NCBI GenBank assembly: GCA_024397955.1
Contig: CP073744.1
Span: forward strand, 496,001 to 560,000
Length of the DNA: 64,000 nt
Direction: 5' to 3'
From: a bacterium SCSIO 12696
GTDB taxonomy: Bacteria > Pseudomonadota > Gammaproteobacteria > Pseudomonadales > Porticoccaceae
Below the pieces are notes generated by a model that saw nothing but the letters and a program-made list of their open reading frames with translations, made no database searches and was not told the origin of the DNA. Each line of letters opens with the position of its first letter. Positions within the stretch are counted from its first letter, which is position 1. The position numbers and the translations under genes were made by a program. Positions 1 through 12,000 of this stretch are shown piece after piece.

Positions 1-3000
1 ACGTGGACAACGGCGAAGGGGCGCTGGCATCGAGCACCGCGACCTTCGGTACCGTGACCGTGGACGGTGCGGGCAACTGGACCTACGCGCTGGACAACGG
101 CAACGCCACGGTTCAGGCGCTGGCCGCCGGTGAGACGCTCACCGACACCATCACCTTCACCAGTGACGATGGCACCACCCAGACCCAGGACATCACCATC
201 ACCGGCGCCAACGACGCGGCGGTGATCACTGTTGTTGCGGCGGACACCGCCGTGACCGAAGACGACGCGGGCAACAACACCGCCAGCGGTACCGTGACGG
301 TGACCGACGTGGACAACGGCGAAGGGGCGCTGGCATCGAGCACCGCGACCTTCGGTACCGTGACCGTGGACGGTGCGGGCAACTGGACCTACGCGCTGGA
401 CAACGGCAACGCCACGGTTCAGGCGCTGGCCGCCGGTGAGACGCTGACCGACACCATCACCTTCATCAGTGACGATGGCACCACCCAGACCCAGGACATC
501 ACCATCACCGGCGCCAACGACGCGGCGGTGATCACTGTTGTTGCGGCGGACACCGCCGTGACCGAAGACGACGCGGGCAACAACACCGCCAGCGGTACCG
601 TGACGGTGACCGACGTGGACAACGGCGAAGGGGCGCTGGCATCGAGCACCGCGACCTTCGGTACCGTGACCGTGGACGGTGCGGGCAACTGGACCTACGC
701 GCTGGACAACGGCAACGCCACGGTTCAGGCGCTGGCCGCCGGTGAGACGCTGACCGACACCATCACCTTCACCAGTGACGATGGCACCACCCAGATCCAG
801 GACATCACCATCACCGGCGCCAACGACGCGGCGGTGATCACTGTTGTTGCGGCGGACACCGCCGTGACCGAAGACGACGCGGGCAACAACACCGCCAGCG
901 GTACCGTGACGGTGACCGACGTGGACAACGGCGAAGGGGCGCTGGCATCGAGCACCGCGACCTTCGGTACCGTGACCGTGGACGGTGCGGGCAACTGGAC
1001 CTACGCGCTGGACAACGGCAACGCCACGGTTCAGGCGCTGGCCGCCGGTGAGACGCTGACCGACACCATCACCTTCACCAGTGACGATGGCACCACCCAG
1101 ACCCAGGACATCACCATCACCGGCGCCAACGACGCGGCGGTGATCACCGTGGTGGCGGCGGACACCGCCGTGACCGAAGACGACGCGGGCAACAACACCG
1201 CCAGCGGTACCGTGACGGTGACCGACGTGGACAACGGCGAAGGGGCGCTGGCATCGAGCACCGCGACCTTCGGTACCGTGACCGTGGACGGTGCGGGCAA
1301 CTGGACCTACGCGCTGGACAACGGCAACGCCACGGTTCAGGCGCTGGCCGCCGGTGAGACGCTGACCGACACCATCACCTTCACCAGTGACGATGGCACC
1401 ACCCAGATCCAGGACATCACCATCACCGGCGCCAACGACGCGGCGGTGATCACTGTTGTTGCGGCGGACACCGCCGTGACCGAAGACGACGCGGGCAACA
1501 ACACCGCCAGCGGTACCGTGACGGTGACCGACGTGGACAACGGCGAAGGGGCGCTGGCATCGAGCACCGCGACCTTCGGTACCGTGACCGTGGACGGTGC
1601 GGGCAACTGGACCTACGCGCTGGACAACGGCAACGCCACGGTTCAGGCGCTGGCCGCCGGTGAGACGCTGACCGACACCATCACCTTCACCAGTGACGAT
1701 GGCACCACCCAGACCCAGGACATCACCATCACCGGCGCCAACGACGCGGCGGTGATCACCGTGGTGGCGGCGGACACCGCCGTGACCGAAGACGACGCGG
1801 GCAACAACACCGCCAGCGGTACCGTGACGGTGACCGACGTGGACAACGGCGAAGGGGCGCTGGCATCGAGCACCGCGACCTTCGGTACCGTGACCGTGGA
1901 CGGTGCGGGCAACTGGACCTACGCGCTGGACAACGGCAACGCCACGGTTCAGGCGCTGGCCGCCGGTGAGACGCTGACCGACACCATCACCTTCATCAGT
2001 GACGATGGCACCACCCAGACCCAGGACATCACCATCACCGGCGCCAACGACGCGGCGGTGATCACTGTTGTTGCGGCGGACACCGCCGTGACCGAAGACG
2101 ACGCGGGCAACAACACCGCCAGCGGTACCGTGACGGTGACCGACGTGGACAACGGCGAAGGGGCGCTGGCATCGAGCACCGCGACCTTCGGTACCGTGAC
2201 CGTGGACGGTGCGGGCAACTGGACCTACGCGCTGGACAACGGCAACGCCACGGTTCAGGCGCTGGCCGCCGGTGAGACGCTGACCGACACCATCACCTTC
2301 ATCAGTGACGATGGCACCACCCAGACCCAGGACATCACCATCACCGGCGCCAACGACGCGGCGGTGATCACTGTTGTTGCGGCGGACACCGCCGTGACCG
2401 AAGACGACGCGGGCAACAACACCGCCAGCGGTACCGTGACGGTGACCGACGTGGACAACGGCGAAGGGGCGCTGGCATCGAGCACCGCGACCTTCGGTAC
2501 CGTGACCGTGGACGGTGCGGGCAACTGGACCTACGCGCTGGACAACGGCAACGCCACGGTTCAGGCGCTGGCCGCCGGTGAGACGCTCACCGACACCATC
2601 ACCTTCACCAGTGACGATGGCACCACCCAGACCCAGGACATCACCATCACCGGCGCCAACGACGCGGCGGTGATCACTGTTGTTGCGGCGGACACCGCCG
2701 TGACCGAAGACGACGCGGGCAACAACACCGCCAGCGGTACCGTGACGGTGACCGACGTGGACAACGGCGAAGGGGCGCTGGCATCGAGCACCGCGACCTT
2801 CGGTACCGTGACCGTGGACGGTGCGGGCAACTGGACCTACGCGCTGGACAACGGCAACGCCACGGTTCAGGCGCTGGCCGCCGGTGAGACGCTGACCGAC
2901 ACCATCACCTTCACCAGTGACGATGGCACCACCCAGACCCAGGACATCACCATCACCGGCGCCAACGACGCGGCGGTGATCACCGTGGTGGCGGCGGACA

Positions 3001-6000
3001 CCGCCGTGACCGAAGACGACGCGGGCAACAACACCGCCAGCGGTACCGTGACGGTGACCGACGTGGACAACGGCGAAGGGGCGCTGGCATCGAGCACCGC
3101 GACCTTCGGTACCGTGACCGTGGACGGTGCGGGCAACTGGACCTACGCGCTGGACAACGGCAACGCCACGGTTCAGGCGCTGGCCGCCGGTGAGACGCTG
3201 ACCGACACCATCACCTTCATCAGTGACGATGGCACCACCCAGACCCAGGACATCACCATCACCGGCGCCAACGACGCGGCGGTGATCACTGTTGTTGCGG
3301 CGGACACCGCCGTGACCGAAGACGACGCGGGCAACAACACCGCCAGCGGTACCGTGACGGTGACCGACGTGGACAACGGCGAAGGGGCGCTGGCATCGAG
3401 CACCGCGACCTTCGGTACCGTGACCGTGGACGGTGCGGGCAACTGGACCTACGCGCTGGACAACGGCAACGCCACGGTTCAGGCGCTGGCCGCCGGTGAG
3501 ACGCTGACCGACACCATCACCTTCACCAGTGACGATGGCACCACCCAGACCCAGGACATCACCATCACCGGCGCCAACGACGCGGCGGTGATCACTGTTG
3601 TTGCGGCGGACACCGCCGTGACCGAAGACGACGCGGGCAACAACACCGCCAGCGGTACCGTGACGGTGACCGACGTGGACAACGGCGAAGGGGCGCTGGC
3701 ATCGAGCACCGCGACCTTCGGTACCGTGACCGTGGACGGTGCGGGCAACTGGACCTACGCGCTGGACAACGGCAACGCCACGGTTCAGGCGCTGGCCGCC
3801 GGTGAGACGCTCACCGACACCATCACCTTCACCAGTGACGATGGCACCACCCAGACCCAGGACATCACCATCACCGGCGCCAACGACGCGGCGGTGATCA
3901 CTGTTGTTGCGGCGGACACCGCCGTGACCGAAGACGACGCGGGCAACAACACCGCCAGCGGTACCGTGACGGTGACCGACGTGGACAACGGCGAAGGGGC
4001 GCTGGCATCGAGCACCGCGACCTTCGGTACCGTGACCGTGGACGGTGCGGGCAACTGGACCTACGCGCTGGACAACGGCAACGCCACGGTTCAGGCGCTG
4101 GCCGCCGGTGAGACGCTGACCGACACCATCACCTTCACCAGTGACGATGGCACCACCCAGACCCAGGACATCACCATCACCGGCGCCAACGACGCGGCGG
4201 TGATCACTGTTGTTGCGGCGGACACCGCCGTGACCGAAGACGACGCGGGCAACAACACCGCCAGCGGTACCGTGACGGTGACCGACGTGGACAACGGCGA
4301 AGGGGCGCTGGCATCGAGCACCGCGACCTTCGGTACCGTGACCGTGGACGGTGCGGGCAACTGGACCTACGCGCTGGACAACGGCAACGCCACGGTTCAG
4401 GCGCTGGCCGCCGGTGAGACGCTGACCGACACCATCACCTTCATCAGTGACGATGGCACCACCCAGACCCAGGACATCACCATCACCGGCGCCAACGACG
4501 CGGCGGTGATCACTGTTGTTGCGGCGGACACCGCCGTGACCGAAGACGACGCGGGCAACAACACCGCCAGCGGTACCGTGACGGTGACCGACGTGGACAA
4601 CGGCGAAGGGGCGCTGGCATCGAGCACCGCGACCTTCGGTACCGTGACCGTGGACGGTGCGGGCAACTGGACCTACGCGCTGGACAACGGCAACGCCACG
4701 GTTCAGGCGCTGGCCGCCGGTGAGACGCTGACCGACACCATCACCTTCATCAGTGACGATGGCACCACCCAGACCCAGGACATCACCATCACCGGCGCCA
4801 ACGACGCGGCGGTGATCACTGTTGTTGCGGCGGACACCGCCGTGACCGAAGACGACGCGGGCAACAACACCGCCAGCGGTACCGTGACGGTGACCGACGT
4901 GGACAACGGCGAAGGGGCGCTGGCATCGAGCACCGCGACCTTCGGTACCGTGACCGTGGACGGTGCGGGCAACTGGACCTACGCGCTGGACAACGGCAAC
5001 GCCACGGTTCAGGCGCTGGCCGCCGGTGAGACGCTGACCGACACCATCACCTTCACCAGTGACGATGGCACCACCCAGACCCAGGACATCACCATCACCG
5101 GCGCCAACGACGCGGCGGTGATCACTGTTGTTGCGGCGGACACCGCCGTGACCGAAGACGACGCGGGCAACAACACCGCCAGCGGTACCGTGACGGTGAC
5201 CGACGTGGACAACGGCGAAGGGGCGCTGGCATCGAGCACCGCGACCTTCGGTACCGTGACCGTGGACGGTGCGGGCAACTGGACCTACGCGCTGGACAAC
5301 GGCAACGCCACGGTTCAGGCGCTGGCCGCCGGTGAGACGCTGACCGACACCATCACCTTCACCAGTGACGATGGCACCACCCAGACCCAGGACATCACCA
5401 TCACCGGCGCCAACGACGCGGCGGTGATCACTGTTGTTGCGGCGGACACCGCCGTGACCGAAGACGACGCGGGCAACAACACCGCCAGCGGTACCGTGAC
5501 GGTGACCGACGTGGACAACGGCGAAGGGGCGCTGGCATCGAGCACCGCGACCTTCGGTACCGTGACCGTGGACGGTGCGGGCAACTGGACCTACGCGCTG
5601 GACAACGGCAACGCCACGGTTCAGGCGCTGGCCGCCGGTGAGACGCTCACCGACACCATCACCTTCACCAGTGACGATGGCACCACCCAGACCCAGGACA
5701 TCACCATCACCGGCGCCAACGACGCGGCGGTGATCACTGTTGTTGCGGCGGACACCGCCGTGACCGAAGACGACGCGGGCAACAACACCGCCAGCGGTAC
5801 CGTGACGGTGACCGACGTGGACAACGGCGAAGGGGCGCTGGCATCGAGCACCGCGACCTTCGGTACCGTGACCGTGGACGGTGCGGGCAACTGGACCTAC
5901 GCGCTGGACAACGGCAACGCCACGGTTCAGGCGCTGGCCGCCGGTGAGACGCTGACCGACACCATCACCTTCACCAGTGACGATGGCACCACCCAGATCC

Positions 6001-9000
6001 AGGACATCACCATCACCGGCGCCAACGACGCGGCGGTGATCACTGTTGTTGCGGCGGACACCGCCGTGACCGAAGACGATGCGGGCAACAACACCGCCAG
6101 CGGTACCGTGACGGTGACCGACGTGGACAACGGCGAAGGGGCGCTGGCATCGAGCACCGCGACCTTCGGTACCGTGACCGTGGACGGTGCGGGCAACTGG
6201 ACCTACGCGCTGGACAACGGCAACGCCACGGTTCAGGCGCTGGCCGCCGGTGAGACGCTGACCGACACCATCACCTTCACCAGTGACGATGGCACCACCC
6301 AGACCCAGGACATCACCATCACCGGCGCCAACGACGCGGCGGTGATCACTGTTGTTGCGGCGGACACCGCCGTGACCGAAGACGACGCGGGCAACAACAC
6401 CGCCAGCGGTACCGTGACGGTGACCGACGTGGACAACGGCGAAGGGGCGCTGGCATCGAGCACCGCGACCTTCGGTACCGTGACCGTGGACGGTGCGGGC
6501 AACTGGACCTACGCGCTGGACAACGGCAACGCCACGGTTCAGGCGCTGGCCGCCGGTGAGACGCTGACCGACACCATCACCTTCACCAGTGACGATGGCA
6601 CCACCCAGACCCAGGACATCACCATCACCGGCGCCAACGACGCGGCGGTGATCACTGTTGTTGCGGCGGACACCGCCGTGACCGAAGACGACGCGGGCAA
6701 CAACACCGCCAGCGGTACCGTGACGGTGACCGACGTGGACAACGGCGAAGGGGCGCTGGCATCGAGCACCGCGACCTTCGGTACCGTGACCGTGGACGGT
6801 GCGGGCAACTGGACCTACGCGCTGGACAACGGCAACGCCACGGTTCAGGCGCTGGCCGCCGGTGAGACGCTGACCGACACCATCACCTTCACCAGTGACG
6901 ATGGCACCACCCAGATCCAGGACATCACCATCACCGGCGCCAACGACGCGGCGGTGATCACTGTTGTTGCGGCGGACACCGCCGTGACCGAAGACGATGC
7001 GGGCAACAACACCGCCAGCGGTACCGTGACGGTGACCGACGTGGACAACGGCGAAGGGGCGCTGGCATCGAGCACCGCGACCTTCGGTACCGTGACCGTG
7101 GACGGTGCGGGCAACTGGACCTACGCGCTGGACAACGGCAACGCCACGGTTCAGGCGCTGGCCGCCGGTGAGACGCTGACCGACACCATCACCTTCACCA
7201 GTGACGATGGCACCACCCAGACCCAGGACATCACCATCACCGGCGCCAACGACGCGGCGGTGATCACTGTTGTTGCGGCGGACACCGCCGTGACCGAAGA
7301 CGACGCGGGCAACAACACCGCCAGCGGTACCGTGACGGTGACCGACGTGGACAACGGCGAAGGGGCGCTGGCATCGAGCACCGCGACCTTCGGTACCGTG
7401 ACCGTGGACGGTGCGGGCAACTGGACCTACGCGCTGGACAACGGCAACGCCACGGTTCAGGCGCTGGCCGCCGGTGAGACGCTGACCGACACCATCACCT
7501 TCACCAGTGACGATGGCACCACCCAGACCCAGGACATCACCATCACCGGCGCCAACGACGCGGCGGTGATCACTGTTGTTGCGGCGGACACCGCCGTGAC
7601 CGAAGACGACGCGGGCAACAACACCGCCAGCGGTACCGTGACGGTGACCGACGTGGACAACGGCGAAGGGGCGCTGGCATCGAGCACCGCGACCTTCGGT
7701 ACCGTGACCGTGGACGGTGCGGGCAACTGGACCTACGCGCTGGACAACGGCAACGCCACGGTTCAGGCGCTGGCCGCCGGTGAGACGCTGACCGACACCA
7801 TCACCTTCACCAGTGACGATGGCACCACCCAGACCCAGGACATCACCATCACCGGCGCCAACGACGCGGCGGTGATCACTGTTGTTGCGGCGGACACCGC
7901 CGTGACCGAAGACGACGCGGGCAACAACACCGCCAGCGGTACCGTGACGGTGACCGACGTGGACAACGGCGAAGGGGCGCTGGCATCGAGCACCGCGACC
8001 TTCGGTACCGTGACCGTGGACGGTGCGGGCAACTGGACCTACGCGCTGGACAACGGCAACGCCACGGTTCAGGCGCTGGCCGCCGGTGAGACGCTGACCG
8101 ACACCATCACCTTCACCAGTGACGATGGCACCACCCAGACCCAGGACATCACCATCACCGGCGCCAACGACGCGGCGGTGATCACTGTTGTTGCGGCGGA
8201 CACCGCCGTGACCGAAGACGACGCGGGCAACAACACCGCCAGCGGTACCGTGACGGTGACCGACGTGGACAACGGCGAAGGGGCGCTGGCATCGAGCACC
8301 GCGACCTTCGGTACCGTGACCGTGGACGGTGCGGGCAACTGGACCTACGCGCTGGACAACGGCAACGCCACGGTTCAGGCGCTGGCCGCCGGTGAGACGC
8401 TGACCGACACCATCACCTTCACCAGTGACGATGGCACCACCCAGACCCAGGACATCACCATCACCGGCGCCAACGACGCGGCGGTGATCACTGTTGTTGC
8501 GGCGGACACCGCCGTGACCGAAGACGACGCGGGCAACAACACCGCCAGCGGTACCGTGACGGTGACCGACGTGGACAACGGCGAAGGGGCGCTGGCATCG
8601 AGCACCGCGACCTTCGGTACCGTGACCGTGGACGGTGCGGGCAACTGGACCTACGCGCTGGACAACGGCAACGCCACGGTTCAGGCGCTGGCCGCCGGTG
8701 AGACGCTGACCGACACCATCACCTTCACCAGTGACGATGGCACCACCCAGACCCAGGACATCACCATCACCGGCGCCAACGACGCGGCGGTGATCACTGT
8801 TGTTGCGGCGGACACCGCCGTGACCGAAGACGACGCGGGCAACAACACCGCCAGCGGTACCGTGACGGTGACCGACGTGGACAACGGCGAAGGGGCGCTG
8901 GCATCGAGCACCGCGACCTTCGGTACCGTGACCGTGGACGGTGCGGGCAACTGGACCTACGCGCTGGACAACGGCAACGCCACGGTTCAGGCGCTGGCCG

Positions 9001-12000
9001 CCGGTGAGACGCTCACCGACACCATCACCTTCACCAGTGACGATGGCACCACCCAGACCCAGGACATCACCATCACCGGCGCCAACGACGCGGCGGTGAT
9101 CACTGTTGTTGCGGCGGACACCGCCGTGACCGAAGACGACGCGGGCAACAACACCGCCAGCGGTACCGTGACGGTGACCGACGTGGACAACGGCGAAGGG
9201 GCGCTGGCATCGAGCACCGCGACCTTCGGTACCGTGACCGTGGACGGTGCGGGCAACTGGACCTACGCGCTGGACAACGGCAACGCCACGGTTCAGGCGC
9301 TGGCCGCCGGTGAGACGCTGACCGACACCATCACCTTCATCAGTGACGATGGCACCACCCAGACCCAGGACATCACCATCACCGGCGCCAACGACGCGGC
9401 GGTGATCACTGTTGTTGCGGCGGACACCGCCGTGACCGAAGACGACGCGGGCAACAACACCGCCAGCGGTACCGTGACGGTGACCGACGTGGACAACGGC
9501 GAAGGGGCGCTGGCATCGAGCACCGCGACCTTCGGTACCGTGACCGTGGACGGTGCGGGCAACTGGACCTACGCGCTGGACAACGGCAACGCCACGGTTC
9601 AGGCGCTGGCCGCCGGTGAGACGCTGACCGACACCATCACCTTCACCAGTGACGATGGCACCACCCAGATCCAGGACATCACCATCACCGGCGCCAACGA
9701 CGCGGCGGTGATCACTGTTGTTGCGGCGGACACCGCCGTGACCGAAGACGACGCGGGCAACAACACCGCCAGCGGTACCGTGACGGTGACCGACGTGGAC
9801 AACGGCGAAGGGGCGCTGGCATCGAGCACCGCGACCTTCGGTACCGTGACCGTGGACGGTGCGGGCAACTGGACCTACGCGCTGGACAATAGTAATCCAG
9901 ATGTGGAAGCTCTCTTAGAAGGTGAAACGCTGGTCGACACTATTATATTTACTAGTGACGATGGCACGAGTGTGACTCAAAGCGTCACTATTACAGGAAG
10001 TAATGCAGTTCCCATCGTTTCTAACGATACGGCTACGACTTCAGAGAACACAGTTTTAAATGACACTGTACCAGTAGCTACGGATGTGGATGGTGTCATC
10101 ACGGGCTACAGTTTGGCCTCCGGTGTTGGTGCTGGTAACGGAAACCTTGTGTTTAACCTTGATGGCAGTTACAGCTTCGATCCGAGCAGTGATTTTGATG
10201 ATTTGGCAGTTGGTGAAAGTCGTGATGTTACGTTTAACTACACAGCGTTAGACGATGCAGGTGGAGAAAGTAGTGAGGCGACGGTAACGATAACGGTTAC
10301 TGGCACCAACGATGCTCCGATTGCATCAAATGCAAATGCTGGAACAACGGAAAATGCAATTTTAAATAGCAACGTTCCAGCTGCAGCCGATGTAGATGGC
10401 ACTATAGCCAGCTACGATTTACGGACAGATGTTGGCGAGGGCTCATTGGTATTTAATCCTGATGGTACCTTTACATTTGATCCCGGCAGTGACTTTGATG
10501 ATTTGGCTCCAGATGCAACGCGTGATGTAACCTTTACTTACGTTGCCATAGATAACAACGGAGCGGAGAGCAACGAAGCAAGTATAACCATTACTGTAAC
10601 GGGTACTAACGATGTGCCTGTAGCGTTTGATGATACGGCTACGACTTCAGAGAACACAGTTTTAAATGACACTGTACCAGTAGCTACGGATGTGGATGGT
10701 GTCATCACGGGCTACAGTTTAGCCTCCGGTGTTGGTGCTGGTAACGGAAACCTTGTGTTTAACCTTGATGGCAGTTACAGCTTCGATCCGAGCAGTGATT
10801 TTGATGATTTGGCAGTTGGTGAAAGTCGTGATGTTACGTTTAACTACACAGCGTTAGACGATGCAGGTGGAGAAAGTAGTGAGGCGACGGTAACGATAAC
10901 GGTTACTGGCACCAACGATGCTCCGATTGCATCAAATGCAAATGCTGGAACAACGGAAAATGCAATTTTAAATAGCAGCGTTCCAGCTGCAGCCGATGTA
11001 GATGGCACTATAGCCAGCTACGATTTACGGACAGATGTTGGCGAGGGCTCATTGGTATTTAATCCCGATGGTACCTTTACATTTGATCCCGGCAGTGACT
11101 TTGATGATTTGGCTCCAGATGCAACGCGTGATGTAACCTTTACTTACGTTGCCATAGATAACAACGGAGCGGAGAGCAACGAAGCAAGTATAACCATTAC
11201 TGTAACGGGTACTAACGATGTGCCTGTAGCGTTTGATGATACGGCTACGACTTCAGAGAACACAGTTTTAAATGACACTGTACCAGTAGCTACGGATGTG
11301 GATGGTGTCATCACGGGCTACAGTTTAGCCTCCGGTGTTGGTGCTGGTAACGGAAACCTTGTGTTTAACCTTGATGGCAGTTACAGCTTCGATCCGAGCA
11401 GTGATTTTGATGATTTGGCAGTTGGTGAAAGTCGTGATGTTACGTTTAACTACACAGCGTTAGACGATGCAGGTGGAGAAAGTAGTGAAGCGACGGTAAC
11501 GATAACGGTTACTGGCACCAACGACGCGGCGGTGATCACTGTTGTTGCGGCGGACACCGCCGTGACCGAAGACGACGCGGGCAACAACACCGCCAGCGGT
11601 ACCGTGACGGTGACCGACGTGGACAACGGCGAAGGGGCGCTGGCATCGAGCACCGCGACCTTCGGTACCGTGACCGTGGACGGTGCGGGCAACTGGACCT
11701 ACGCGCTGGACAACGGCAACGCCACGGTTCAGGCGCTGGCCGCCGGTGAGACGCTCACCGACACCATCACCTTCACCAGTGACGATGGCACCACCCAGAC
11801 CCAGGACATCACTATTACCGGCGCCAACGACGCACCGGTGGCCGTGGACGACACATTTACAGTCGCGGAAGATGGAACAACGGCAGTATTGGATTTGTTG
11901 GGCAATGACACCGATGTCGACGGCGATTCGTTAACTTTGCAATCTGTGGCAGGGACAGCAGTGACCCCAGGCACAGCCCAGTCTATTGCTGTAACTAATG

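Noticed and set aside
113..9868. Thirty-two identical 89-codon open frames on the minus strand
   Set aside because: They are the antisense shadow of the 306-bp repeat; they recur with the same period, have no start context and encode no recognisable protein.
3..9889. Repeat array considered as CRISPR
   Set aside because: The 306-bp units have no spacers and form an uninterrupted coding frame.
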